Source: Chalciporus piperatus
Taxonomy: Eukaryota > Basidiomycota > Agaricomycetes > Boletales > Boletaceae
Direction: 5' to 3'
Length of the DNA stretch: 64,000 nt
Assembly (NCBI GenBank): GCA_038093975.1
Contig: JBBPTG010000024.1
Location: forward strand, 1 to 64,000
Part shown: piece by piece, positions 18,945-28,988 of the stretch
How positions within the stretch are numbered: position 1 is the stretch's first letter
Layout of the letters: every line of letters starts with the position of its first letter
Made by a program: the position numbers and the translations under genes
Notes under the pieces: model-generated
What the model saw: the letters and a program-made list of their open reading frames with translations, nothing else
Database searches by the model: none
Told to the model about the DNA's origin: nothing

Positions 18945-20275
18945 TGGCTGTTTCCTTTTAAAGCTTCGGCTGCCTGTGCCTTGGCTTCTGATTCAATGCG
19001 GTCGCGCCAGTACGCTTCCGCTTCTTGATTGGTATATGCCGCTTGATGCGACATGTAACTTGTGCTGGTGGACGGGCCAGCGGGGTAGGGGGAAGGGGTA
19101 GGAGGGTAGGGTGCAGGGATGGTACCTGCGAAGGGCATCTGCCGGTTGTCAAACGGCAGGGAAGACTCAACGTATTGTTGCGAGTATGGATCCCACATAA
19201 CAACTTGTCTCTGACGCGGCCTGTGGGGCTTTGGGCACGCGTTTGCAAAATGACCTGGCTGGTCGCAATTGAAACAGTTTCCCCGAACGGGGGATCTTGG
19301 CATTTGCTGAGCCGACAGATCCATCGGGGCTCCACGACCAGGCTGTGTACCTGTGGGAGTGAAACGGGGGGCCGCATACGGAGCGGGGGGACGTGGGAGC
19401 GGGCGTGATGCAATTGGGTAACGAGGGGGAAGATACGGATATGATGATGAAGGCCTTGGCGCAGTCGCGGGTGCCTGACGAACTGGAGCACCGCGTTCAA
19501 CGACGATACGTTCGAAAGTTCGACCCAACTTTCGGTAGGTGTCGATCGTGTTGGTCAAATTTTGCTCATCAACATTGGTGTTGATTTGCGCCTGATAATA
19601 GATTTTGTAATCTATTGCCTTTTTCAGAAGCTCTTTGGCATGAGCGTCTTCTATCTCCGATTCCGCCTTCAACAATTCAAACTCCTGGAGGAAGATGTCC
19701 ACAGGTTTCCCAGCCTGCTTCAATGCTTCCAATTTCCTGAGACTCTCATGAGCGAGGACGTCAATCTGGAAATGTGATTTGAGGAGATGTGAAAATATTG
19801 TCCACGTGGGCCATGCTAGTAGTCCCAGGGGTTCTCGAACAGGTTCCTCTGCTTCGCCTTCTACTGGTGGCGGTGGTAGCAATTCGTATCGAGACCATTT
19901 TTCTATTGTCATCTGGGCGAACCCAGCCGCTTTTCCTTCTAACCGTGAGAGTACGGCGAGGCATCGAACCTTGTTGTTTTTCCACGTGTGGACGGACTGC
20001 CAAGCGTTAACCTGTGCCCACCACAAACGGAATTTGGTGCGGTCACCATCCCATTTTCCCGGGTCGGCAACTTTTTTGGACACGGAGTCCGAATTGTCTG
20101 ATATGAGCGCCTTCAGAGCGGCGGTAAGAGCAGCGATGGGATCAGCGGGATCTGCCATCGGAGATTCGGGACGGGGAGTAGGGGGATGTGAACTTTCGGA
20201 TGAGGAAGGGAAGTGACGTGGGGGAGATCTGTAACCTTGACCTTGTGTTTCTTGATCTAAGAACTCTGCTGACAT
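18941..20275 (-). CDS. Element B gag
   Basis: A 444-residue capsid/nucleocapsid protein. A Ser/Pro-rich N-terminus is followed by a Ty3-gag-like capsid region (WDGDRTKFRLWWAQVNAWQ, WPTWTIFSHLLKSHFQ, DIFLQEFELLKAESE), a Pro-rich linker and one zinc knuckle, CFNCDQPGHFANAC, near residue 345. The Gln/Tyr-rich tail runs into the protease start. Start chosen at the first ATG after the 708-base leader. Confidence 0.9.
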   Translation of the reverse strand: MSAEFLDQETQGQGYRSPPRHFPSSSESSHPPTPRPESPMADPADPIAALTAALKALISDNSDSVSKKVADPGKWDGDRTKFRLWWAQVNAWQSVHTWKNNKVRCLAVLSRLEGKAAGFAQMTIEKWSRYELLPPPPVEGEAEEPVREPLGLLAWPTWTIFSHLLKSHFQIDVLAHESLRKLEALKQAGKPVDIFLQEFELLKAESEIEDAHAKELLKKAIDYKIYYQAQINTNVDEQNLTNTIDTYRKLGRTFERIVVERGAPVRQAPATAPRPSSSYPYLPPRYPIASRPLPRPPAPYAAPRFTPTGTQPGRGAPMDLSAQQMPRSPVRGNCFNCDQPGHFANACPKPHRPRQRQVVMWDPYSQQYVESSLPFDNRQMPFAGTIPAPYPPTPSPYPAGPSTSTSYMSHQAAYTNQEAEAYWRDRIESEAKAQAAEALKGNSQ

Positions 20276-20983
20276 ATATCCTTACTGAACCCTATCTTCC
20301 AAAGGTTCTCTGGGGATGACAGACACGAGGACGAAGAAAATATTTTTTCGAGTGGAGGTAATACCTGCGACGCTTATCGGAATCTCGGCAGACCTTCTGA
20401 GGAATTTTCCCAAGATCTGATTTGATTTTACACATATACTACTCTCGAACTTCTATTTTTCGAGCAGCAGCAAAAGCTATCGTAATACAGGATACTATTT
20501 TTTATTGTTTTCTATTTTTGTACCTCGGCGGTGCTGCCGGCTTACGTTGCTACGTATGACTCAGCCAAGGGGGCGGCGACGCGCTTTTCCCTTGTCGTCC
20601 TTCGCAATTGGGCACGATCCCAATCCGGTCTTCGAACAAATACTATAGTACGGAGGATAACAGAAACGGGGCACTAAAGGCTGGCCCAAAAGAATAGAAT
20701 AGCCAGATGGCGAATGCGTGACGTCAACGGGTGATCACGCGAACCCGGATCGTGTCTACAGTCAGAGGGTTGGCGCGTGAGCGGGCCCCAAGACGTCTCG
20801 AACGATCAAAAAGCCCCTAGTGCACTATGGGGAACAGCAACTTTATCCAATTTATGACGGCGGACGGCCGTATATGCAGCAGTGGACGGAGTTGCGGTCT
20901 CCTGTGTGTCACGTACACAAACGGTCTTCTTGACCAACTCTTTAGCCCTAGAGTCCAGGCGGTGTTTTCAAGTCTAATCCAAG
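20276..20983 (-). other. Leader of element B between 5' LTR and gag
   Basis: 708 bases without a long frame. The first bases after the LTR read CTTGGATTAGACTTG (20983-20969 on the minus strand), which contains TGG as expected for a tRNA-primed site; the tRNA is not identified. Nothing else is recognisable. Confidence 0.5.
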
Positions 20984-21437
20984 TGTTATGACTAGGTCAC
21001 AACACAGCGGGGACTTAAGGCAACACTAGGCCTTGCGAAGGGATATGCTGAGTACTAAAGCTTAATTGCGGTGAAGCAACAAATGGATTAGACTGAGGTC
21101 TGTGATAAGTACAGGGCTACTTATATACTATTGAGAAGTGCGCACAGACCAACAGCCGAATAAGGAAAACACAAAGGGAAAGATAAATAAGGTAAATGGT
21201 AAGATGATAAGAAAAGGTACCAGGCACGGATTAGGGTCTAGGCCATGACATCATTGCTGACTCATCTAAGTCTGGACCTTTGTCACGTGACCTGATTATG
21301 TAATAGTTTATGTAATGCTACAGGGACTACCGGAGCGGATTAAGATGAATCCGGCTTGACCCCTAAGTTGTAGACAAAGTCCAGAGTTCGAATACCATTG
21401 TAGGCAAAAGTTTGAAAAGTTTTTAAATACTATAACA
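20984..21437 (-). repeat. 5' LTR of element B
   Basis: 454 bp, same termini as the 3' LTR. It carries the TTATATACTATTG TATA-like stretch and one TGACTCA. Its right flank is not host DNA but the plus-strand RT fragment described next. Confidence 0.93.
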
Positions 21438-22505
21438 CAGACATCTCCTGTATTTTTTATTCCAAAAAAGGACGGTAAAAAGAGATTAGTTATGGATTAT
21501 CGTTATCTAAATGAGGGAACGGTCAAGAATGCTTACCCTCTTCCCCTCATTTCTGGACTTATCGACCAGCTCAAAGGAGCTGATATGTTTACTAAAATGG
21601 ACCTACGATGGGGATACAATAATGTTAGAATAAAAGAAGGCGACGAAAGGAAAGCGGCTTTCGTTACTCCATTCGGCGCTTACGAACCAGTTGTCATGTA
21701 CTTCAGACTTACGAACTCTCCCCCCACATTCCAACAAATGATGAATGATCTATTTAGCGATCTTCATGGGGTTCTCATTATTTATATCAACGATCTCATA
21801 ATCTTTACGTTCGGAAAAACTAGAGCAGAGCACTTAGAGATAGTTAAAACTGTATTACAACATCTCAGAGAGAACGATCTTTAAGTAAAACCAGAAAAGT
21901 GCAGTTTTGCTGTAGATTCCGTAGATTTTCTGGGAATGGTTATCTCCCAGAAAGGCGTAGAGATGGACACTTCAAAGGTACAGGCTATTTTGGATTGGCC
22001 GGCACCAACTCGGTTGAAGGGTGTTCAGTCCTTTTTAGGATTGGCTAACTTCTATCGACGCTTCATTCAGGGCTTCGCTGACATTGCTCGTCCCTTGAAT
22101 GACCTTACCAAAAAGGACACACCATACCGGTGGGGACCAGAACAACAGCAAGCTTTTGACAAGCTGAAGCAGCAATTCACCACCGCTCCGCTTTTAGCAT
22201 ATCCTGATCGCTCTAAAGAAGTCCGAGTGGAAACGGACGCTAGTGATATTGCAACGGGAGCTGTGCTCTCGGTTAAATGCGATGATGGCCTCTGGAGGCC
22301 TTGTGCCTTCATTTCCCATTCCTTTAGTTCTGCCAAGAAGAACTACCCGGTTTATGACAAGGAGCTTCTAGCTGTCATTCGGGCTTTGCAGGAATGGAGA
22401 CATTATCTAATGGGTCGAGAACACTTCGAGATTTGGACAGACCACAAGAATCTCGAATATTGGAAATCTCCCCAAACTCTGAGCCCACGTCAAGCACGCT
22501 GGAAT
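21438..22505 (+). pseudogene. Dead RT-RNase H fragment of a family-B element
   Basis: Plus-strand sequence starting inside the RT (QTSPVF region) and ending inside RNase H (SPRQARWN), closely matching element B pol. It is inactive for three visible reasons: the catalytic motif reads YINDL instead of YIDDL, the Tyr codon after ENDL has become TAA (21882-21884), and both ends are truncated, by LTR-B at 21437 and LTR-C at 22506. The divergence from element B is low. Confidence 0.9.
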
Positions 22506-23022
22506 TGTTACGGTTCATTACGGTTCTCTCACCTTCACAGACACTTTTCGGACTCCAACGTTTCGTTCCATTCGATCTTATCTAATCTCTCTCATCTTAT
22601 CTTTCAGACACGTGCTCATTCACTTTCACTCTTCGCACGGTCGCCCCTTATGGTTATATTCATTCTCACGCACTGCCTTACCTTGACAGTTAATCTCCGT
22701 GCTGCGCATGGCTATGCCACAGCCTTTCACCTCATGTACTTCATTTCCGCTATCTCGGCTATGCCTCACAGCCTCCTTATCTCGCTTCTATTCTCATGGG
22801 TTCAGGGTAACTCTTTATTTAGTTATAGTACATACAAACATGTACAAACACATAGGATAGTATATAAACCCCAAGGAACTGCTGGTAACCCCAGCTTAGT
22901 TCACTTGGTCTTTCCCCAAGACTCAACCGTCCTATCTCAGTTGTTCTCCATTCTCTTCTTCTAAACCGCTTCACTTGGCGATAGTGTAGACCTGATCTCA
23001 ATACGAGTTTTGGGTCGTTTCA
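22506..23022 (+). repeat. 5' LTR of element C
   Basis: 517 bp from TGTTACGG to CGTTTCA. Contains GTATATAAACCCC near 22860 as a TATA-like box. The same terminal sequences as LTR-D (TGTTACG and TTTCA) suggest that families C and D are related. Confidence 0.93.
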
Positions 23023-23123
23023 CTTGAACTAAGCTTCATTCTATCACCTCTACGCTATCGTTCTCCACCGCTTCATCGCGTCGCAAGTGCGTGGACAATC
23101 TCTCGCTCAAGTACCTACGTTAA

Positions 23124-23912
23124 CGAGACCTCGTAGTGTACTTCCCATCTTTTCACGCCACTCTTCTCCCTTTCCGGTCCGGGAGGTACTCGCAAGCCGA
23201 GAACCTAGACCATCCTTACGTAGCCTCAGTAGTAGCTAGGCACGGACGGGTCACCGCGATCCCGACCATAGTTGAGACAGAGCCGGAGGCCGCTGCAGAC
23301 GCACGGATCCCAGTGGGTGAAGAAGAACCCGCCAGACTCCTCTCACCATTCAGCAGGACGCTGAAAGCGCTCACGGCATTAGAGCCAGAGCAGTTCTACT
23401 TTGGAAAGAACTCAGACGGAGGTTACGCAACCTACCACGACGCGTCGATAGCATACGCCCAGGGGCTGCTATTCGACGGGATACTCGGAGACTTCGACAG
23501 ACCAGCGTCGGTCAGCCAAGAGTCACTCATCAGCGAAGAGTTCGACCCCAACGACCAGACGCCTATCGCCCCCTCGATCCCACTCCCCGCTCTATCCCCG
23601 TTAGTCGTACCACGTGGGTTGTCAGAGAAGGCACCCTCGTTGCCGAAAACCGCATCCGCTACCTCTAGCGTCAAAAGGAGACTCGAAGAGTTTGACGAAG
23701 AGGTCAGAACCCCAAAGAGACAGAGAGACGTCATCACAGGACCAGAGAGACCTGTTCCGGCTAGGCCGATCAAAAAGATAAAGATCCCCGCCGCCTTCCG
23801 GAGAAAGATCATACGCACAGAAGTAGGAAACATAAACGATCCTGAGAAGATCTCTAGAATAGTCCTACGTGCCAAGCACCCCAAACTTCCCCAACCCCGC
23901 TACAAGTATTAG
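23124..23912 (+). other. ATG-less open frame between LTR-C and gag
   Basis: The frame is open from 23124 to TAG at 23910 for more than 260 codons without any ATG. It ends in consecutive stops (TAG TAG TAA) just before the gag ATG. The encoded sequence is not random in composition: acidic and Pro-rich, with a basic nuclear-localisation-like tail (VKRRLEEFDEE, TPKRQRD, RPIKKIKIPAAFRRK). Translation would need a non-AUG start or splicing from the LTR leader. It may encode an accessory nuclear protein, or be a remnant. No known domain is recognised. Confidence 0.45.
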
Positions 23913-23920
23913 TAGTAACA

Positions 23921-25108
23921 ATGTCACAGACTGCACTCCCAGCTGAACTCGCAGCAAGCCTTTCCGCTCTCGCTCAGAATCACAATCAAGACTTAGCCGC
24001 TCTAGGAGCACACCTCAGGCTCTTCTTAGAATTCCAAACAGATTCATTACGAGATGAAAGACTCAGAAATCAGACATTACGAGATGATCTCGATCAAGCA
24101 ACAGATCAGATCAGGGCGATCCTTAATACGCCAGCAGCCCCAGCTCCAGCAGGAGCAGTACCACCAGCCGAACCAAGGCTATCGAAAATCGTAGCTGACC
24201 CAGGAGACTATGACGGGTCCAAAGGCAAAAAGTTTGAAGAATGGTGGATGAGAGTACGCTCCTGGCGAGCGGAAAACATCAGAGTACTTGCCGGGATGGC
24301 CGGAATAAAGGCAACCCTTAGCCGAATGAAAGGCGGGGACGCCGGAGACTTCGCACGTGCCACCATGGCACAGATCTTAGATGGAACAGCCTACACTTGG
24401 AATGACTTCGAGAAGATGATGACGGATCGGTTCCGTTCATCAAACGAACAAGAATATCATCGCAAGATGATCATGGGTCTGAAACAGCATGATATGAAAT
24501 TCGCTAGTTTCATAACCAAATTCGAGATCCACAAAGCGATGGACGGATGGGATAATGAACGTCACATCGAAATCCTAGAAAAGAATGCGGATCAGGAATC
24601 AGTCAAATTCCTACTTGAGAATGTGGGAAGATACGACAATTACGAAACCTTCGTTGAAGCAATCCGCGCTCGATGTAACAGGAAAGAGTTATTCTCATAC
24701 ATCAAAGCAGGCACGGCAGACAGAATCTCACGCCGTGACCCTAACGCAATGGACGTTGACGCCGTCCAAACTAAGAAACCAAACGGAGACAGGAAGCCCA
24801 AATGCTTCAACTGTGGCAAGGACCACTTCGTCAGAGACTGCAAGGAACCCAAGACCAAATGCTCAGAATGCGGCTGGTCTAGAGGAGAGCACAAACGTAT
24901 GTGCAAAAAGTACAAAGCACCAAGAAACGTTCGCTTTACAGAAGAGCATACCTCCTGGGATGAGGATAAAAGCACCGAAACTCCTAAGCCAAACAAGGGC
25001 AAAGGAAAAGAAATGGATTGGGTACGAGCTACCCGAGGCATGGGTCTGGAAGAAGCAAAGGCTTGGTTCCAGGACTACATCACCCTTACCGACAAGTCGG
25101 AAAACTGA
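23921..25108 (+). CDS. Element C gag
   Basis: 395 residues from the ATG nine bases after the last upstream stop. The N-terminal third contains a heptad-like helix (RDERLRNQTLRDDLDQATDQ), then the capsid region (GSKGKKFEEWWMRVRSW, WNDFEKMMTDRFRSSNE, KFASFITKFEIHKAMDGW), a linker RRDPNAMDVDAVQ and a double Cys/His zinc region (CFNCGKDHFVRDC followed by CSECGWSRGEHKRMC). Forms the particle and binds element RNA in this family. Confidence 0.92.
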   Translation: MSQTALPAELAASLSALAQNHNQDLAALGAHLRLFLEFQTDSLRDERLRNQTLRDDLDQATDQIRAILNTPAAPAPAGAVPPAEPRLSKIVADPGDYDGSKGKKFEEWWMRVRSWRAENIRVLAGMAGIKATLSRMKGGDAGDFARATMAQILDGTAYTWNDFEKMMTDRFRSSNEQEYHRKMIMGLKQHDMKFASFITKFEIHKAMDGWDNERHIEILEKNADQESVKFLLENVGRYDNYETFVEAIRARCNRKELFSYIKAGTADRISRRDPNAMDVDAVQTKKPNGDRKPKCFNCGKDHFVRDCKEPKTKCSECGWSRGEHKRMCKKYKAPRNVRFTEEHTSWDEDKSTETPKPNKGKGKEMDWVRATRGMGLEEAKAWFQDYITLTDKSEN

Positions 25109-25196
25109 AACCCCTTTCACACGCATCTGGGTGTGTGAGAGGATCTCGCTACGGACCACTAGAAATAGAAAACTCCGTCGATGATGACACGGATGA

Positions 25197-28100
25197 CACA
25201 TTAGTTTCAATATTACTTTGCCGACAGAGGAGTCCCTTGATGGGCTCGGCCCGGGCGTTACACGGGTGCTTAATTCCTCTATTTCCCCCTCTCCCACACA
25301 AATCCCAGACAATGCTTTCGTGCGCTCGTTCGCGCCGGAACGCGAAATACTTCTCGCAATCAAGATTCGTCCTGAAACAAGTCGGACATTCATTCCACTT
25401 ACGGCACTCCTTGACTCAGGAGCAAATGCCATATTCATAGATCGCCAGTGGGCGAAATCACATCACATTCCCTTGACAAAGTTACGTCATGCGATTCCCG
25501 TTTACAACGTGGACGGAACAAGGAATTCCGCTGGTTCTATTACGCACTCAGCCGAGCTAGTGCTAGATTACGAAGGACACCGCGAAGAAGTCACTGCGGA
25601 GGTCACAGATCTTGGCAAAAACGCCTTCATACTCGGATTCTTGTGGCTAAAACGTCATAATCCGGACATTAACTGGAGTAAGGGAACGGTCAAAATGACT
25701 CGTTGCCCACACACGTGTGCCCTACTCCAAGAAAGGCCAAACCTAGATATCCAAGATCCAGATCACCAGGAACGAGATTCCCAGTATTCTGCATACTCCG
25801 CTATCCATGCGCTTGATGCGCAAATTCCCAAAGAAAAGGAAAAGACCGTGGAGGAAATGGTCCCAAAAGAGTACCACAAATTCCTCAAGGTGTTCTCTAA
25901 AGGAGAATCAGAGCGCATGCCCTTACGCAAACCGTGGGATCACGCTATTGATCTAAAAGAGACGTTCAAACCTAAAAAGGGTAGACTGATACCACTTTCG
26001 GAAACGGAACAGAAGGAAGTCAGCGACTTCATCGATGATCAGCTCAAAAAGGGCTACATCGCGCCTTCTAAATCCCCCCAAACGTCACCAGTCTTCTTTG
26101 TCCCTAAAAAGGATGGACGAAAACGCATGGTACAGGACTACCGTTACCTAAACGAACACACGGTCAAAAATAACTATCCATTGCCGTTGATCGGCCAACT
26201 CGTTGACAAGCTCAAAGGAGCTAAATTATTCACAAAGATGGATCTCAGATGGGGATACAACAACGTTCGCATCAAAGAAGGCGATGAATGGAAAGCCGCC
26301 TTCGTTTGCTTCCGTGGTTCTTTCGAACCCCGAGTCATGTACTTCGGTCTCTGTAACTCCCCCGGCACATTCCAAGCGATGATGAACGAAATCTTCGCAG
26401 ACATGGAAGACGTGCTCGTCGTCTACATAGACGATTTGATGATCTTTACCAAAACAGAAAATCAGGCAGAACACGACAAAATCGTGCTTGAAGTTCTTCG
26501 CAGACTGGAAGAAAACGATCTATTCGTGAAACCCGAAAAATGCAATTTCCGCGTATCAGAGGTAGAATTCCTTGGAATGATCGTAGGAAAAGATGGGATA
26601 AAAATGGATCAATCTAAAGTCACAGCCATACTGGAATGGCCAGAGCCGAAGAACGTCAAAGGCGTAAGAAGCTTCCTAGGTTTAGCAAACTTCTATCGAA
26701 GGTTCATTCAAGACTACGCGCAAGTCGCACGTCCTCTCAATGACCTAACCAAAAAGGAACAAGCCTTCGTATGGGATGACAAATGTCAAATAGCGTTTGA
26801 TACGCTGAAAAAGAGTTTCACCTCAGCTCCCATACTCGCCTTCCCTGACGGCAACTGTCAATTCCGCTTAGAATGCGATGCATCTAATTACGCAACAGGC
26901 GCAGTCTTATCTATTCTGAAAGAAGACAAATGGCACCCGGTTGCCTATTCATCTCATTCCATGACTCCGCAAGAACGGAATTATCCTATCGCCGATAAAG
27001 AAATGCTCTCAGTCATTCAGGCACTAGAGCAATGGCGGCATTACCTAGAAGGTGCTAAACACCAGTTTGAGATCTGGAACGACCACGCAAACCTGCAGTG
27101 GTTCATGACGAGACAGGATCTCAACCGACGACAAGCGCGCTGGGCGCAATATCTATCTAGATTCAATATGCTCTGGGTTTACAAACCTGGACCTTCTATG
27201 GCAAAAGCTGACGCTCTCTCACGTCGAGAAGACCACGCCATCGGAGTTGAAAATGACAATAAAGGAATATTGGTCATTGCTCCCGAAAATATCCGCACAG
27301 TCGCCCTGACAGATGAAGGGGCACGGATCAAGCAAAGAGTCTTCCTTGCAACGTGCAAACTATCTGAGACAGAAGTTCAGAAGTTCCAGAAGAAAGGCAT
27401 TCATGAGAAGCTTGATGGCTTACTCTACGACGAAGAAGATCGGTTGTACATTCCGGAAGATAACATACTCCGAATGGACATCATTCGTCTACACCACGAC
27501 GCACCAGCTGCAGGACATCCTGGTTATGAGAAAACGCTAGAACTCATCCAACGATCTTACATGTGGCCTGGACTCGCCACTCTCGTAAAAGATTACGTCT
27601 CCCACTGCCAGACCTGTCAGAGATTCAAAGGAACGAATCAGGCACCTGCAGGTCTTCTCCAGCCCTTACCGGTTCCTAGAGGACCCTGGCAACACATCAC
27701 TGCGGATTTCATTACGGGTTTACCCGAATCACGTGGTTTTAATGCAATCTTGACGGTGGTAGATCGCTTCTCGAAAGAAGTCGAACTCATACCATGCACA
27801 AAAACGTGTTCGGCCCTGGAAACCGCTCGCCTATTCCTTTCTCACGTATGGAAGCATCATGGACTTCCTTTATCCATCACATCAGATCGAGGGCCGCAGT
27901 TCGCAGCGCAAGTCGCTAAAGAAATCAATGATGCCCTTGGTATTGATACCAAGCTCAGTACAGCATTCCATCCGCAAACAGACGGACAATCAGAAATCGT
28001 AAACAAAGAAGTTGGAAAGTTTCTACGAATCTACTGTTTCGATAAACAAAACCAATGGGCAGACTGGCTAGCCATCGCCCAGTTCTCCATTAATAACAAG

Positions 28101-28892
28101 TATCATACTTCGACAAAGAAATCGCCGTTCGAAGTCACACGTTCATACGAACCACGCATGGGCACAGAACCGCATGCTTCTACTTCTCAGGCACCAGCTG
28201 CCAAATCATTCACAGACGCAATGCGGAAAACGCTTGCTGATGTAGAAAAGAACCTGGCCAAGGCCCAGGAACGCATGAAATCGCTAGCCGATAGACACCG
28301 CTCGGCTGCGCCCGAATATGAAATTGGACAGCAAGTCATGCTGTCAACCACAGACCTGCGTTTGACACGCGCATCAGACAAATTATCTGAAAAGTGGCTA
28401 GGTCCATTTAAAATCATCGCCTTGGCAGGACCAAATGCAGTAAAACTACAGCTTCCACGAGACATTCGAATCCACCCTGTGGTTAATGTCCGTCGAATCA
28501 AACCTTACAAGGACCGCCTTGACGGCCAGCCTACGGCACGGCCTGGACCAGTTCTTGTTACGGAAGAACGAGACAACGAATGGGAAGTCGACTACGTTGT
28601 TGACACACGGTACAAAGGAAGGAAACTGGAATACCTCGTGCACTGGAAAGGTTATGATGAAACCGATCGCACTTGGGAACCAAGAGCTAATTTGGCAAAT
28701 GCCAAGGAATGCTTGAAGGACTTCTACGCAAAGAATCCAGCCGCACCTCGTGCTCTATCCATTGACCCTGCGGATTTCCTATTCCTATTCCAGAAACGTC
28801 CAGAAAATCTCACGGACAACGGACCAGCCAAAATTGATAGACTCATGGCAAACCTGTCCAGTCCATTAAAAACACGGGCTACGCCCACATAA
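25197..28892 (+). CDS. Element C pol: protease, RT, RNase H, integrase, chromodomain
   Basis: About 1230 residues, open from just after the in-frame stop at 25194. Protease active site ALLDSGANAIFIDRQW near residue 70, RT with YIDDLMIF near 410, RNase H (LECDASNYATGAVL near 560), integrase zinc region (HHDAPAAGHPGYEKT to CQTCQ), catalytic core (DFITGLP, SDRGPQFAAQ, HPQTDGQSE) and chromodomain (WEVDYVVDT to KGYDETDRTWEP, about 1130-1175). Everything needed for replication and chromatin-directed integration is intact. No ATG occurs before the protease and the frame does not overlap gag, so how pol is joined to gag is unclear: a lost base, a splice, or an unusual recoding signal. Confidence 0.92.
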   Translation, partial: HISFNITLPTEESLDGLGPGVTRVLNSSISPSPTQIPDNAFVRSFAPEREILLAIKIRPETSRTFIPLTALLDSGANAIFIDRQWAKSHHIPLTKLRHAIPVYNVDGTRNSAGSITHSAELVLDYEGHREEVTAEVTDLGKNAFILGFLWLKRHNPDINWSKGTVKMTRCPHTCALLQERPNLDIQDPDHQERDSQYSAYSAIHALDAQIPKEKEKTVEEMVPKEYHKFLKVFSKGESERMPLRKPWDHAIDLKETFKPKKGRLIPLSETEQKEVSDFIDDQLKKGYIAPSKSPQTSPVFFVPKKDGRKRMVQDYRYLNEHTVKNNYPLPLIGQLVDKLKGAKLFTKMDLRWGYNNVRIKEGDEWKAAFVCFRGSFEPRVMYFGLCNSPGTFQAMMNEIFADMEDVLVVYIDDLMIFTKTENQAEHDKIVLEVLRRLEENDLFVKPEKCNFRVSEVEFLGMIVGKDGIKMDQSKVTAILEWPEPKNVKGVRSFLGLANFYRRFIQDYAQVARPLNDLTKKEQAFVWDDKCQIAFDTLKKSFTSAPILAFPDGNCQFRLECDASNYATGAVLSILKEDKWHPVAYSSHSMTPQERNYPIADKEMLSVIQALEQWRHYLEGAKHQFEIWNDHANLQWFMTRQDLNRRQARWAQYLSRFNMLWVYKPGPSMAKADALSRREDHAIGVENDNKGILVIAPENIRTVALTDEGARIKQRVFLATCKLSETEVQKFQKKGIHEKLDGLLYDEEDRLYIPEDNILRMDIIRLHHDAPAAGHPGYEKTLELIQRSYMWPGLATLVKDYVSHCQTCQRFKGTNQAPAGLLQPLPVPRGPWQHITADFITGLPESRGFNAILTVVDRFSKEVELIPCTKTCSALETARLFLSHVWKHHGLPLSITSDRGPQFAAQVAKEINDALGIDTKLSTAFHPQTDGQSEIVNKEVGKFLRIYCFDKQNQWADWLAIAQFSINNKYHTSTKKSPFEVTRSYEPRMGTEPHASTSQAPAAKSFTDAMRKTLADVEKNLAKAQERMKSLADRHRSAAPEYEIGQQVMLSTTDLRLTRASDKLSEKWLGPFKIIALAGPNAVKLQLPRDIRIHPVVNVRRIKPYKDRLDGQPTARPGPVLVTEERDNEWEVDYVVDTRYKGRKLEYLVHWKGYDETDRTWEPRANLANAKECLKDFYAKNPAAPRALSIDPADFLFLFQKRPENLTDNGPAKIDRLMANLSSPLKTRATPT

Positions 28893-28916
28893 ACAGTACC
28901 AAATAGGGGAACAACG

Positions 28917-28925
28917 TATATAAGG
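28917..28925 (+). promoter_or_regulatory. TATA box before the element C membrane ORF
   Basis: TATATAAGG lies 64 bases upstream of the ATG of the membrane-protein ORF and 25 bases after the pol stop. The intervening leader is pyrimidine-rich (CCACCCACCACCCTTC), typical of fungal promoters. It suggests separate transcription of the last ORF rather than expression from the LTR. Confidence 0.55.
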
Positions 28926-28988
28926 CCTGGATGCCCACCCACCACCCTTCATTCCCCAACAAATACTCTCCATACATCCTAAATCACT

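Larger units (their letters stand above)
14845..21437 (-). mobile_element. Nearly intact Ty3/gypsy chromovirus, element B
   Basis: A 6593-bp element with 454-bp LTRs at both ends (3' LTR 14845-15298, 5' LTR 20984-21437), a 708-bp leader, gag, a short protease frame and a long pol frame ending in a chromodomain, then a polypurine tract (AGAGAGGGGATAG) against the 3' LTR. The two flanks differ (ATTAG on the left, CAGAC on the right), so this is not a simple insertion. The leader directly after the 5' LTR reads CTTGGATTAGACTTG, a possible primer-binding site. Confidence 0.92.

Noticed and set aside
19025..20216. Long plus-strand frames opposite element B gag
   Set aside because: Antisense shadows of the gag frame.
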